Shown: positions 18,066 to 27,649, numbered from the stretch's first letter. The stretch: DNA of 64,000 nt from JBGSTR01 sp963707135 (GCA_963707135.1 CAVPOY010000013.1:186001-250000), one strand, 5' to 3'. Notes: generated by a model from the sequence alone, not told the origin. A program made the numbers and translations.

Positions 18066-18443
18066 CTACTTCTGCCTGCAGATCTCGGTGTCGGCGGCGA
18101 CCGTCCGTCCGTTCTCGTTGATGATTTTTCCGGTAACCGTCAGCCCTTGGATGAAGTCCCGGCTGATCAGCGTCGCGCCTGCTTGGTTCTTATTGCTGTC
18201 GAAATCGAATTCCACCTCGTCACCAACGGTCGGTGCCCAAGGGGAGTTCTTGCGGTTGGTGCCTGAGATCACGCGAGCCCGGTAGTCCCCGGGCAGCAGG
18301 TCGCCGGCATCTACAGAGATTTTAGAGCGCGTGTCCGACTTCACGCAGCGTACCCGGATCGATGCCGCGCTGGCGTCGAGGGTGACGAGTCCGAAAATGG
18401 CGGCGGTCGAAAGGACGGCGGCAAACTGATAGGGCTTGTTCAT
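18066..18443 (-). CDS. Small secreted protein of unknown function
   Basis: A 125-residue protein with a clear signal peptide (YQFAAVLSTAAIFGLVTLDASAA) and a mature part of about 100 residues containing two Cys (IRVRCVKSDTRSKISV and DTEICRQK), probably one disulfide. The ATG at 18443 is chosen because GGAGAC lies seven bases upstream and the signal peptide begins there. I do not recognise the family. It lies about 280 bases upstream of the sigma/anti-sigma pair on the same strand, so it may belong to the same regulon, but nothing in the sequence proves that. Confidence 0.65.
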   Translation of the reverse strand: MNKPYQFAAVLSTAAIFGLVTLDASAASIRVRCVKSDTRSKISVDAGDLLPGDYRARVISGTNRKNSPWAPTVGDEVEFDFDSNKNQAGATLISRDFIQGLTVTGKIINENGRTVAADTEICRQK

Positions 18444-19016
18444 GCGTGTCTCCAATAAAATGGCGGATGCCGGTGTAGTTTCCGAAATGCCGCCGCTCCG
18501 TTGGCGGCGGGTGAACCCGCAAGCCGTCTCAGTGGGGTACGGCGAATCTCTGCCGCCTACGCCGGCGAGGGCTTGGGTTGCGAGGCTGTCGATGCGTTTC
18601 GTCTGCTGCCTCGACTGTGGTAAACGCGCGAACCCGCCGAAATATTCCTCGGCTGGCGATATTTTTTTCGGCTGCCCCCAGAGCACGGCGGACCCATACC
18701 GATTCGCTGGACGGGGTGCCTGGATCCAGGCGCTCGGCTGGGAGGTTCGAGTCCGCTGCATTTTTCCGGTGCGGCGATTTCCGCCGGGCGCCGCGTAGCG
18801 CCCCCGACCGCGGCGGGCGTGTCGTTCGGGCGCCTTCGGGCTCTTGATGTCCGGCCAGCTACTTGTCGCTGCACCGCTGAGGCCCGGCTCTGGAAGCGTC
18901 TCCCGCGACAGCCGCTTTCACGGTAACCTGTCCGGTATGTTCACCACCGCATCGCCCCCGGCCCGACCGACAGTCATTCCCCGTGTGACGCTCCTTGGAG
19001 GCGGCGACGCGATCCC
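18444..19016. other. Intergenic region between divergent genes
   Basis: About 570 bases between the leftward secreted-protein gene and the rightward kinase gene. No convincing gene or RNA was seen. The stretch near 18640-18670 (AATATTCCTCGG ... CGATATTTTTTTCGG) is locally AT-rich with an inverted repeat-like look and may hold promoters. Confidence 0.4.
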
Positions 19017-21635
19017 GTGCTCCTATCAAGCGCCGGGCTCGCGAGCCTCGACGCCGTGACACCGGTCGTATTCCGTCTGCTCCGGCGCGTGCCGATGCCG
19101 CTGATCGCGATCGTGGTCGGACTGGTAGCGGGCTCGGCGGTCTGGGCGATCCTGGATCAGATCCAGAGTCGCCAGATCGGCAAGATCTTCGGTCAGGAGC
19201 TGCAGATCCAGCTCGATCTGCAGGCCAGGGAGAGCCTGATCCGGTTCGACCGCTACATCGCGAGCTACGGCGCGACGACCCGGCTGCTGGCCAATCACCG
19301 GCGGCTCGCGGAGTACCTGCAACCACTGTTCTGGTCCGACGAGGACGACTTTCAGCCGGTGCTCTACAAGGGATTCCGGCCCTACTGGCTGCCGGAGTTT
19401 TTCGAGCGCGACGAGCTGCGCCCGCCGAGCTTCGTCCTGCTGACGGACCTGCTGGGCCGGGTCCGGGAGATCTACCAGGGCGGCGACGAGGCGCTGACGG
19501 GCGAGTGGCTGACAGCCGTGCCCTCTCAGTTCCTGGACATGAAGGAGGTGCGCACCGTCCCAATGCGACTGGATGGCCGTCTCTATCTGCTCATCAGCGA
19601 CGCCGTGGAGGACTCCGGGGGGTTCGCCATGGGCTATCTGGTGGTCCTGGTACCGATCGACGACGCGTTGCTGGTCGCATCCCAGCGCGGCGTCGACTTT
19701 GACCGCTCGGCCGTTGCGCTGGTGGACGGTGACGATCAGCGCATCGTCGCCAGCGTTAACTCCAGTGTGCTGATTCCCGGGACATCCCTCGACGACTGGG
19801 GCGATATCTACCTGGTTACCTCGCACTCTCTGTCCGAGTACGAGGGCGCCGATTCGAACCTGCTGTTCGCGACGTTCGTCTCCCACGCGAGCGTCGAGCG
19901 CATGTCTAGGCATGTGCGCATCTTCGAGCGCCGGCAGCGCCTGATCGCCGCGGCGGTGTTCGTCATCGTGTTCACCATCGTGATCTATCTGGTCTCGTCG
20001 CGGCTCAACCGGGTGTTGAAACGGATGACGCGGTTCTCCCAGCGGGCGCTGGGCATTCAGGAGCCCGGCTTCGACGACGGCGGCAACCAGCTCTTGAGGA
20101 TCGAGGAGTGGATCCAGCACTTCACCCAGCTGGTCCTAACGGCCAGGGAGGAGATGAGCCGCAGGCACCAGGCCGAGATGCGCGAGAGCGAGGCCCTGAA
20201 GGCGGCGATGATGGAGGCATCGCTGGACTCGATCGTGACCCTGGACCACGAGGGGCGGATCATCGAGTTCAACCCGGCGGCGGAGTCGGTGCTGGGGCTG
20301 GATCGCCGGGATATCATCGGGACCGTGTTCGCCGAGCGGTTCCTTCCCGAAGATTCCGGCGCCGAATTCCAGGGACTGCTGGAACGTTCCCGCCACGAGC
20401 CCGGCGAGCCCCAGGGGCGTGGGGAGCTAGTGGCGCGGCGTGCCGATGGCTCGGAGCTTCCGGTCGAGATCTCGATCGTCCCGATAGATCTTGAGTCCGA
20501 GCGCTTCTACACCCTGTACATCCATGATGTCACCGCCCGCAAGCTGGCCGAGCGCGAGATCCAGAGCCTGGCCCGGTTCGCCAGCGAGAGCCCGAACCCG
20601 ATTTTGCGCGTAGCGGCGGACGGGCTGATCACCTATGCGAACAACGCCGCCCGGGCGCTGCTGGCGGCCTGGGAAACGGAGCCCGGGCGACGGCTTCAGG
20701 ACGAGTGGAGCGCCCTGGTGACCGAGACCCTGGAAACCGGCGAGACCCGTGAGCGCGAGACCGAGCAGGGAGGTCAGGTGTATTCGCTGCTGTTCGCGCC
20801 GGTCAGGGACCTCGGCTACGTCAACATCTACGCGCGCGACATCACCGCGGTGCGCCGCGCCGAGCAGGAGTCGCGCCAGCATCAGGCCGAGCTGGTCCAC
20901 GTCTGCCGCCTCAGCACCATGGGCGAGGTGGCCACCGGCATGGCCCACGAGCTGAACCAGCCCCTGTCCGCGATCGTCAACTATGCCAACGGCTGCACCC
21001 GGCGCCTGCAGGGCGGTGTCGGTCAGACCGAGGACCTGGTGGGCGCGATGGGTCAGATTACCAGCCAGGCCCAGCGTGCCAGCGAGATCATCCGCCGCCT
21101 GAGGGCCTTGGTGGGCAAGCAGCCGCCGATCCGCGCCGATTCGGACCTCAACCAGCTGGTGCGCGAGGTGTGCTCTTTCGTCGAGTTCGAGACCGGCAAG
21201 CTGGGCATCCAGATCGAGCTCGATCTGGCGCCCGAGGGGATCCCGGTGCATGTGGATCTGGTGCAGATGGAGCAGGTGCTGCTGAACCTGGTCCGAAACG
21301 GCCTCGATGCCCTCGAGGACGCGCCCGGTGAGGGCCGGCACCTGGTAATTCGCACCTGGAGCCAGGATGGGGAGGCGCGGGTGAGCGTGCAGGACAACGG
21401 TGTCGGAATCGCGCCCGAAAAGTTACAGCTGCTCTTCGATCCCTTCTTCACCACCAAAGAGGGGGGCATGGGCATGGGGCTTCCGATCAGCCAGACCATT
21501 GTCGAGAATCATGATGGCCGCATTTGGGCGGAGTCCGAGCCCGGGCGCGGAACCTTCTTCCAAGTCGCGCTGCCGTTGTCGGAGGCGGTCGGCGTCGATA
21601 CGCCGGCGCGCGCCAAAGCCGTGGGATCCAATTGA
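19017..21635 (+). CDS. Membrane PAS-domain sensor histidine kinase (FixL/TtrS-like)
   Basis: Up to 872 residues. One membrane helix at about 27-47 and a second at about 313-335 enclose a large periplasmic sensor of about 265 residues. Two PAS domains follow (about 395-510 and 520-625), then a HisKA domain with the phospho-acceptor His near 644 in GEVATGMAHELNQPLSAI, and an HATPase domain with NLVRNGLDALED, DNGVGI and FFTTKEGGMGMGL boxes. The MAHELNQPLSAIV form is typical of kinases paired with FixJ-type regulators. The partner gene follows with no gap. The GTG at 19017 is one of several possible starts; GTG 19056 is another. The signal is unknown. Confidence 0.9.
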   Translation: MLLSSAGLASLDAVTPVVFRLLRRVPMPLIAIVVGLVAGSAVWAILDQIQSRQIGKIFGQELQIQLDLQARESLIRFDRYIASYGATTRLLANHRRLAEYLQPLFWSDEDDFQPVLYKGFRPYWLPEFFERDELRPPSFVLLTDLLGRVREIYQGGDEALTGEWLTAVPSQFLDMKEVRTVPMRLDGRLYLLISDAVEDSGGFAMGYLVVLVPIDDALLVASQRGVDFDRSAVALVDGDDQRIVASVNSSVLIPGTSLDDWGDIYLVTSHSLSEYEGADSNLLFATFVSHASVERMSRHVRIFERRQRLIAAAVFVIVFTIVIYLVSSRLNRVLKRMTRFSQRALGIQEPGFDDGGNQLLRIEEWIQHFTQLVLTAREEMSRRHQAEMRESEALKAAMMEASLDSIVTLDHEGRIIEFNPAAESVLGLDRRDIIGTVFAERFLPEDSGAEFQGLLERSRHEPGEPQGRGELVARRADGSELPVEISIVPIDLESERFYTLYIHDVTARKLAEREIQSLARFASESPNPILRVAADGLITYANNAARALLAAWETEPGRRLQDEWSALVTETLETGETRERETEQGGQVYSLLFAPVRDLGYVNIYARDITAVRRAEQESRQHQAELVHVCRLSTMGEVATGMAHELNQPLSAIVNYANGCTRRLQGGVGQTEDLVGAMGQITSQAQRASEIIRRLRALVGKQPPIRADSDLNQLVREVCSFVEFETGKLGIQIELDLAPEGIPVHVDLVQMEQVLLNLVRNGLDALEDAPGEGRHLVIRTWSQDGEARVSVQDNGVGIAPEKLQLLFDPFFTTKEGGMGMGLPISQTIVENHDGRIWAESEPGRGTFFQVALPLSEAVGVDTPARAKAVGSN

Positions 21636-22256
21636 ATGACAAGCGAACCGACTGTTTTCGTCGTCGACGACGACCAGGCCATGCGCACCTCGCTGCAGTG
21701 GCTGATCGAGTCCATCGGCATGCCCGTCAAGACCTTCGATTCGGCCGACGCATTTCTCGCCGGTTATCACCCGGGCGGCGCCGGATGCCTGCTGCTGGAC
21801 GTGCGCATGCCCGGCATGAGCGGGCTGGAGCTGCAGGGCTATCTGGCGCGCGAGGGCTACCGGCTGCCGGTGATCATGATTACCGGCCACGGGGACGTGG
21901 CGATGGCGGTCAAGGCGATGAAGTCAGGGGCCGTGGATTTCATCGAGAAGCCCTTCCACGACGAGGATCTGCTGCGAAGCATCCGCAACGCCCTGGACTT
22001 CGATAGGAAGCAGCGCGCGAATCGGGAGACGCGCGCCGAAGTTGCGGCGCGACTCTCGGAGCTGACGCCGCGCGAGCACGAGGTCATGGCAATGGTCACG
22101 GACGGCAAGGCCAACAAGGAGATCGCCGCCGAGCTCGGGGTCAGCGCGAAGACCGTGGAGGCGCATCGGGCGCGGGTCATGGAGAAGATGCGGGCGGACT
22201 CGCTCGCCGATCTGGTGCGTATGGCCATGTTGGCGTCCCAGGACGCCGGGTTGTGA
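21636..22256 (+). CDS. FixJ/NarL-type response regulator
   Basis: A 206-residue two-domain regulator. The receiver (residues 5-120) has VVDDDQ, the phosphorylated Asp55 in LLLDVRMPGMSG, Thr in MITGHGD, and Lys in FIEKPF. The output domain (about 140-200) is a LuxR-type helix-turn-helix (LTPREHEVMAMVTDGKANKE, then AELGVSAKTVEAHRARVMEKM). Its ATG follows directly after the kinase stop codon, so the pair forms one operon and surely one signalling system. Targets are not evident from the window. Confidence 0.93.
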   Translation: MTSEPTVFVVDDDQAMRTSLQWLIESIGMPVKTFDSADAFLAGYHPGGAGCLLLDVRMPGMSGLELQGYLAREGYRLPVIMITGHGDVAMAVKAMKSGAVDFIEKPFHDEDLLRSIRNALDFDRKQRANRETRAEVAARLSELTPREHEVMAMVTDGKANKEIAAELGVSAKTVEAHRARVMEKMRADSLADLVRMAMLASQDAGL

Positions 22257-22280
22257 CCAGAGGCGGCGCGGGACCGTTCG

Positions 22281-23594
22281 ATGCGTAAGCCCGGGCGGAG
22301 CGCCTGGGCGTGGGCATTCTACGACTGGGCCAATTCCGCCTTTGCCACCGTGGTGATCGCCGGGTTCTTCCCGGTCTTCTTCAAGCAGTTTTGGGCGGCT
22401 GACCTGACCGCCACCGAGAGCACCCGCTGGCTCGGCTATACCAGCTCCGCGGCCAGCCTGATCGTGGTCTGCCTCGCGCCGCTGCTCGGCGCCCTCGCCG
22501 ACCAGATCGGGGCCAAGAAGCGTTTCTTGCTGGCCTTCACGGCACTCGGGGTCCTGGCGACGGGCGCGCTGTACTGGGTCGCGGCCGGACACTGGGGTGC
22601 CGCCCTGCTGCTTTATCTGCTGGGACTGCTGGGGTTCTTCGGCGGCAACATCTTCAACGATGCCCTGATTATCGATGTCGCGGAGCCCGACGCCTACGAG
22701 CGGGTCTCCTCCCTCGGCTACGCACTCGGGTATCTCGGGGGCGGGCTGCTATTCGGCCTCGACGTGGCCATGGTGCTGGCGCCCCAGTGGTTCGGCTTCG
22801 CGGACAAGGGAGCGGCCGTGCAGGCCGCGTTCCTCGGCGTCGCGCTCTGGTGGGCGCTGTTCAGCCTGCCTATCGCGCTCGTGGTCCCGGAGGGCCGGGG
22901 CGTCGGGCGCCGGACCCTCCGGGGTGCGTTACGGGGCTCGTTCGCCGAGCTCGCGACGTCGTTCGCCAAGGTACGAGAGCTGCGAATGACGTTTCTCTTT
23001 CTCGTGGCCTACTGGTTCTACATCGACGGCGTGGACACCATCGTCTTCATGGCGGTCGACTACGGGCTGAGCCTGGGTTTCCCGGACAGCAGCCTGATGG
23101 TCGCCCTACTGATCACGCAGATCGTCGGCTTCCCGGCGGCCCTGGCGTTCGGTCGCCTGGGCGAGGCGTGGGGGGCGAAGCGCGGCATCCTGCTGGCGAT
23201 CCTGATCTATATGGCCGTCGTGGCGGCGGCGTCGCGAATGGACCAGGTCTCCGAGTTTTATGGTCTGGCGGTAGCGATCGGTCTGGTGCAAGGCGGCATC
23301 CAGGCCCTGAGCCGGGCACTCTACGCCAGCCTGATCCCGGTCGGGGCGGCCGCCGAGTTCTTCGGCTTCTACAACATGGTGGGCAAGTTCGCGGCCGTGC
23401 TTGGCCCGTTCTTGGTGGGTACGACGGCGGTCCTGACCGGGGACCCGCGCCTGTCGCTGCTGCCGATCCTCGCGCTCTTCCTGATCGGCGCCGCACTCCT
23501 GTGGCGGGTGGACGTCGGCGGAGGACGTGACGCCGCGGACCGGTTTCCGGGAGCCGGTCCGGCGCAGGCGCCGAAAGAGGCCAGATTGTTTTAG
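22281..23594 (+). CDS. UMF1-family MFS transporter
   Basis: A 437-residue inner-membrane protein with about twelve helices. The start (SAWAWAFYDWANSAFATVV) is the signature of the UMF1/Atg22-like branch of the major facilitator superfamily, with further family features at GALADQIGAKKRFL and GFFGGNIFNDALI. Substrates of bacterial members are unknown; the yeast relative releases amino acids from the vacuole. It begins 24 bases after the regulator and could share its transcript. The C-terminal tail of about 30 residues is hydrophilic and variable. Confidence 0.88.
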   Translation: MRKPGRSAWAWAFYDWANSAFATVVIAGFFPVFFKQFWAADLTATESTRWLGYTSSAASLIVVCLAPLLGALADQIGAKKRFLLAFTALGVLATGALYWVAAGHWGAALLLYLLGLLGFFGGNIFNDALIIDVAEPDAYERVSSLGYALGYLGGGLLFGLDVAMVLAPQWFGFADKGAAVQAAFLGVALWWALFSLPIALVVPEGRGVGRRTLRGALRGSFAELATSFAKVRELRMTFLFLVAYWFYIDGVDTIVFMAVDYGLSLGFPDSSLMVALLITQIVGFPAALAFGRLGEAWGAKRGILLAILIYMAVVAAASRMDQVSEFYGLAVAIGLVQGGIQALSRALYASLIPVGAAAEFFGFYNMVGKFAAVLGPFLVGTTAVLTGDPRLSLLPILALFLIGAALLWRVDVGGGRDAADRFPGAGPAQAPKEARLF

Positions 23595-23703
23595 CTAGGA
23601 AGAAAGCTGATCGCCAAAAGCCGAGCGTCTTTTCAAGGAGCAGCGACTGACGCTGGGCAGGGATGGGGTGATTTGGCGTCGTTCAGGGGGCGAGGTGAGG
23701 GAG

Positions 23704-23779
23704 TGGCGCTCCCTAGGGGGTTCGAACCCCTGTTACCGACGTGAGAGGCCGGCGTCCTAGGCCACTAGACGAAGGGAGC
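23704..23779 (-). tRNA. tRNA-Glu(CTC)
   Basis: Reads on the minus strand from GCTCCCTTCGTCTAGTGG to AGGGAGCGCCA. The acceptor stem GCTCCCT/AGGGAGC is perfect, the T-arm GGGGTTCGAACCCC is canonical and CCA is encoded. The anticodon loop CTCTCAC gives CTC (Glu). Close to the enterobacterial tRNA-Glu sequence. Total length 76 bases including CCA. Confidence 0.95.
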
Positions 23780-23952
23780 GGTACTGGGCGAGAGAAACGC
23801 GTATTATACGGATGCCGTGCCGCATCACAAGCGGGACGCGGCCCGGGGAGTGTAGGTGCCCCAATGATAGTCCCCGCCCCGTTCCAAACGTGCACCGCGA
23901 CGCCTCAGCATCGATTGCCGTCTCACCGCGAAGGAAGCTACCCGACATCCGA

Positions 23953-25317
23953 ATGCAGGACCCCGTCCCAGATATTCACGGCCCGCGCGGCGCGGCCCCC
24001 CCGCTGATCATCCCGCGTCCCGAGCACAGCATCTCCCGCGCGAATATCAGCGAGTACGCGCTCAAGGTCCTCTACCGGCTCAAGCAGGAGGGGTTCCAGG
24101 CGCATCTGGTCGGTGGGGGCGTGCGCGACCTGCTGCTCGGCCGTGAGCCAAAGGACTTTGACGTCGCCACCGATGCCACCCCGGAGCAGGTGCGCCAGGT
24201 GTTTCGTAACTGCCGTCTGATCGGCCGCCGTTTCCGGCTCGCCCATGTCCACTTCGGGCGGGAGATCATCGAGGTGGCCACCTTCCGCGGCACCGGGTCG
24301 GACGAGTCGGATGACGAGCCGACCGACCGCCGGATCGAGAACGGCATGATCCTGCGCGACAATTCCTACGGGACCATCGAAGAGGATGCGCTCCGCCGGG
24401 ATTTCACGGTCAACGCGCTCTATTACAACATCGCGGATTTCTCGCTGATCGACTACGCGGGGGGGCTGGCCGACCTGCGCGAGGGGCGCCTTCGGCTGAT
24501 CGGCGATGCGGAGCGACGCTACCGGGAGGACCCGGCGCGGATGCTGCGGGCGGTACGGTTCGCCTGCAAGCTGGGTTTCACGATCGAGCCGGAGACCGAG
24601 CGGCCCCTGTTCGAGCTCGGGGCGTTGCTCGGCGACATCGCCGCCGCCCGGCTCTTCGACGAGCTGATCAAGCTGTTCCACACCGGCTACGCCCTCGAGA
24701 CCTTCGAGAAGCTCCGTCACTACGGGCTGTTCGGTCGGCTGTTCCCGGCCACCGAGGAGAGTCTCGCGCGCGAGGACCAGGATTTCCCGATCACCTTCGT
24801 CAGTCGCGGGCTGGCGAACACCGACAAGCGGCTGCAGGCGGACAAGCCGGTTACGCCCTTCTTCCTGTTCGCCGTGCTGCTGTGGGAGCCGGTTCGGCGG
24901 CGGTTCGAGGCGCTGGTCTCGGAGGACAAGTCGGTCAACGACGCCATGCTGCTCGCCTCCGGCGAGGTCTGCGCGGTTCAGCAGCCGCTGGTGGCGATAC
25001 CCAAGCGTTTCTCGTTGCCGATGCGTGAGATCTGGTACCTGCAGCCGAAGTTCGATCAACGGGACGGGAAGCGGGCCTACCGGCTCGCCGCTCACCCGCG
25101 ATTTCGCGCCGCGTACGACTTCCTGGTACTCCGGGCCGAGGCGGGCGAGGCCGATCCCGAGCTCGCCGCCTGGTGGACGCGTTTCCAGGAAGTGACCGGG
25201 GAGGAGCGCGCGGCCATGACGCGCCAGGGCGCAAAGCCGCGCCGGCGCAGACGCCGCCGAAGCTCCGGGACCGCCGTGGAGACCGCCCCGGGTTCGTCCG
25301 ACGGCGGGGGCTCATGA
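23953..25317 (+). CDS. pcnB: Poly(A) polymerase I
   Basis: About 454 residues, normal for PcnB, which adds 3' poly(A) tails that promote RNA decay. The nucleotidyltransferase head shows LVGGGVRDLLLGREPKDFDV, with GG and DxD catalytic residues near 47-63, and the tRNA-nucleotidyltransferase-family region RDFTVNALYYN. The C-terminal tail is basic (PRRRRRRRSSG), as in other PcnB proteins. The related CCA-adding enzyme is less likely because of the N-terminal SRANISEYALKVLYRLK and the basic tail. The ATG at 23953 gives the usual N-terminus. It overlaps panB by four bases. folK, which often separates the two, is absent. Confidence 0.92.
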   Translation: MQDPVPDIHGPRGAAPPLIIPRPEHSISRANISEYALKVLYRLKQEGFQAHLVGGGVRDLLLGREPKDFDVATDATPEQVRQVFRNCRLIGRRFRLAHVHFGREIIEVATFRGTGSDESDDEPTDRRIENGMILRDNSYGTIEEDALRRDFTVNALYYNIADFSLIDYAGGLADLREGRLRLIGDAERRYREDPARMLRAVRFACKLGFTIEPETERPLFELGALLGDIAAARLFDELIKLFHTGYALETFEKLRHYGLFGRLFPATEESLAREDQDFPITFVSRGLANTDKRLQADKPVTPFFLFAVLLWEPVRRRFEALVSEDKSVNDAMLLASGEVCAVQQPLVAIPKRFSLPMREIWYLQPKFDQRDGKRAYRLAAHPRFRAAYDFLVLRAEAGEADPELAAWWTRFQEVTGEERAAMTRQGAKPRRRRRRRSSGTAVETAPGSSDGGGS

Positions 25318-26126
25318 AGCCGATGCCAAAGGAACGGATCACCGTGGCGTCGCTCGCGGCCATGAAGGCCCGGGGGGATCGGATCGCGTCGCTCACCTGC
25401 TACGACGCGAGCTGTGCCCGCCTGCTCGAGGCGGCTGGCGTGGACCTGATGCTGATCGGCGACTCGCTGGGCATGGTCGTGCAGGGTCATGGCACGACGA
25501 TCCCGGTGACCATCGAGCAGATGGTCTATCACACGGCCTGCGTCGCCCGCGCCCGCGAGCGCGCCCTGCTGGTCGCGGACCTGCCGTTTCTCACCTATGC
25601 CTCACCCGAGCGTGCTGTGGACAACGCCGCGCGTCTGATGCAGCAGGGTGGGGCCGACGCCGTCAAGCTCGAGGGCGGCGCGCCGATGCTGGAGACCGTG
25701 CGCCGGCTCGCCGAGCAGGGGATACCGGTCTGCGCGCACCTGGGGCTGCTCCCGCAGTCGGTGAATCGTATCGGTGGGTTTCGGTTCCAGGGGCGGGATC
25801 AGGGCTCCGCCGACGCAATAAGGCGCGACGCCGTCGCGATGCAGGAGGCCGGCGCAAGCCTGCTGGTGCTGGAATGCGTCCCGTCGGCCCTGGCCGCCGA
25901 GATCAGCCGCATGCTGACGATCCCGGTCATCGGGATCGGCGCGGGTGCCGGTTGCGACGGGCAGGTGCTGGTGCTCTACGACATGCTGGGCCTGCACTCG
26001 GGGAGGCCCCCGAGGTTCAGCCGCGATTTTCTCGCCCAGGGCGGGAGTATCGCGGGCGCGCTGTCCGCCTATGTCGAGGCGGTCAAGGCCGGCACGTTCC
26101 CCGGGGCGGCCGAGACGGCCTACTGA
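25314..26126 (+). CDS. panB: 3-methyl-2-oxobutanoate hydroxymethyltransferase
   Basis: A 270-residue cytosolic enzyme that transfers a hydroxymethyl group from methylene-tetrahydrofolate to alpha-ketoisovalerate, the first committed step of pantothenate (vitamin B5) synthesis. Family blocks are clear: SLTCYDASCARLLEAAGVD, LIGDSLGMVVQGH (metal-binding Asp), AVKLEGG, HLGLLPQSV, LLVLECVP (catalytic Glu) and IGIGAGAGCDGQVLVLYDMLG. The start ATG overlaps the pcnB stop (ATGA). panC follows after 23 bases, so panBC and probably panD form an operon with pcnB. Confidence 0.96.
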   Translation: MKPMPKERITVASLAAMKARGDRIASLTCYDASCARLLEAAGVDLMLIGDSLGMVVQGHGTTIPVTIEQMVYHTACVARARERALLVADLPFLTYASPERAVDNAARLMQQGGADAVKLEGGAPMLETVRRLAEQGIPVCAHLGLLPQSVNRIGGFRFQGRDQGSADAIRRDAVAMQEAGASLLVLECVPSALAAEISRMLTIPVIGIGAGAGCDGQVLVLYDMLGLHSGRPPRFSRDFLAQGGSIAGALSAYVEAVKAGTFPGAAETAY

Positions 26127-26149
26127 TCGCGGCACCGGTCACGCGGGCG

Positions 26150-27016
26150 ATGGAACAAACGGCGAGTGTCGATCTGCTGCGCGCGCGGGTCCTCGACTGG
26201 CGCCGCGCTGGCGCGCGAATCGCCTTCGTCCCGACCATGGGCAACCTGCATCAGGGCCATCTGACCCTGGTCCGCGAGGCCTGGCGCCAGGTCGGGCGCC
26301 ACTCCGGGCGCGTCGTCGCCAGCGTGTTCGTGAACCCCCTGCAGTTCGGTCCGGGCGAGGATCTCGACGCCTACCCCAGGACGCTGGAGCGTGACCACCG
26401 GCTGCTCGCGGACGAGGGCTGCGACCTGCTGTTCGCGCCGGGCGTCTCGGTCATGTATCCCCAGGGAGAGACGAGTCACACCCGGGTCGAGGTGCCGGGC
26501 CTGTCGGACATCCTCTGCGGCGCGAGCCGGCCCGGCCATTTCGTGGGCGTGGCGACGGTCGTCTGCAAGCTCTTCAACATGGTCCAGCCTGATCTGGCGG
26601 CGTTCGGGGAGAAGGACTTCCAGCAGCTGCTGGTGATCCGCCGCATGGTCGAGGACCTCGCGATGCCGGTGGAGATCCTCGGCATGCCGACCGCGCGCGA
26701 GCCGGACGGCCTGGCGCTGAGCTCTCGAAACGGTTATCTCTCGGCCGAAGAGCGAAGCCGTGCGCCCGCGCTCTATCGGGCCCTGACCGCCGCCGCGGAC
26801 AGGCTGCGCGCCGGGCGGGAGCCCGCGGCGGTCGAAGCGAGGGCCCTCGGTGATCTGTGCGCCGCCGGGCTGGTGCCCGACTATGTCAGCGTTCGTTCGG
26901 CCGCCGACCTCTCACCGCCTGGCGCGACCGATCGCGATCTGGTGGTTTTGGCCGCGGCTCGACTCGGCTCCACGCGTCTGATCGACAATTTGCGGGTCAC
27001 GCGCCCGGGCGCCTGA
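26150..27016 (+). CDS. panC: Pantothenate synthetase
   Basis: A 288-residue cytosolic ligase joining D-pantoate and beta-alanine with ATP. Nucleotidyl-transferase signatures are visible: FVPTMGNLHQGHLTLV (HIGH-like motif, about 25-40), FVNPLQFGPGEDLDAYPR, GHFVGVATVVCKLFN, FGEKDFQQL and the KMSKS-like region SSRNGYLS. Length and motif order are normal for PanC. It lies between panB and panD. The start at 26150 was chosen because family members begin about 25 residues before the FVPTMG motif. Confidence 0.96.
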   Translation: MEQTASVDLLRARVLDWRRAGARIAFVPTMGNLHQGHLTLVREAWRQVGRHSGRVVASVFVNPLQFGPGEDLDAYPRTLERDHRLLADEGCDLLFAPGVSVMYPQGETSHTRVEVPGLSDILCGASRPGHFVGVATVVCKLFNMVQPDLAAFGEKDFQQLLVIRRMVEDLAMPVEILGMPTAREPDGLALSSRNGYLSAEERSRAPALYRALTAAADRLRAGREPAAVEARALGDLCAAGLVPDYVSVRSAADLSPPGATDRDLVVLAAARLGSTRLIDNLRVTRPGA

Positions 27017-27216
27017 CACGGCGGCGGTGGCAATTGACCGCACGAATCCCGGGTACAAATCCTCCCGGGCTTTCCAGTAGACTTGCGCCGGCCGAGGACC
27101 GATCGCGATGGTGCGCTGCAGCAATCGTTGCTGTAGACTGGCGCCCCACTTAAAGAAGAACAGGTTTCCGCCCGAGTGAGCGGCCCGGTCGGATCGGCCG
27201 CGGGAGGATTGTGGAT

Positions 27217-27597
27217 ATGCATTTGACATTGCTTAAGTGCAAGCTGCATCGCGCTTGCGTGACCCATGCCGAGATCGACTACGAGGGCTCCTGCGCCATT
27301 GACGAGGAGTTGCTCCAGCTGGCGGGCATCCGCGAGTACGAGCAGATCCAGATCTACAACGTGACCAACGGCGAACGCTTCACGACCTACGCCATCCGGG
27401 CCGAGGCAGGCTCGCGCGTCATCTCGGTCAATGGCGCGGCCGCCCACAAGGCGTCCCCGGGAGACCGGGTGATCATCTGCGCCTTCGCGGCGATGAACGA
27501 GTCCGAGGCCGATTCGTTCCGACCCGCGCTGGTCTACCTCAACGCGCAGAACCGGGTCACGCGGACCGGCGATTCGATTCCGGCACAGGTCGCCTGA
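27217..27597 (+). CDS. panD: Aspartate 1-decarboxylase proenzyme
   Basis: A 126-residue pyruvoyl enzyme that makes beta-alanine from aspartate for pantothenate. The self-cleavage site is Gly24-Ser25 in YEGSCAID, and Tyr58-region residues (NGERFTTYAI) match the family. A GTG at 27211 is in frame, but GGGAGG at 27202-27207 is spaced properly for the ATG at 27217, and only that start puts the processed Ser at position 25. About 200 bases separate it from panC, so it may have its own promoter. Confidence 0.96.
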   Translation: MHLTLLKCKLHRACVTHAEIDYEGSCAIDEELLQLAGIREYEQIQIYNVTNGERFTTYAIRAEAGSRVISVNGAAAHKASPGDRVIICAFAAMNESEADSFRPALVYLNAQNRVTRTGDSIPAQVA

Positions 27598-27649
27598 GTC
27601 CTTGCGTCGTCGGCGGCGCTGGGCCTGACACCGGCCCTGACCCGCGTAG

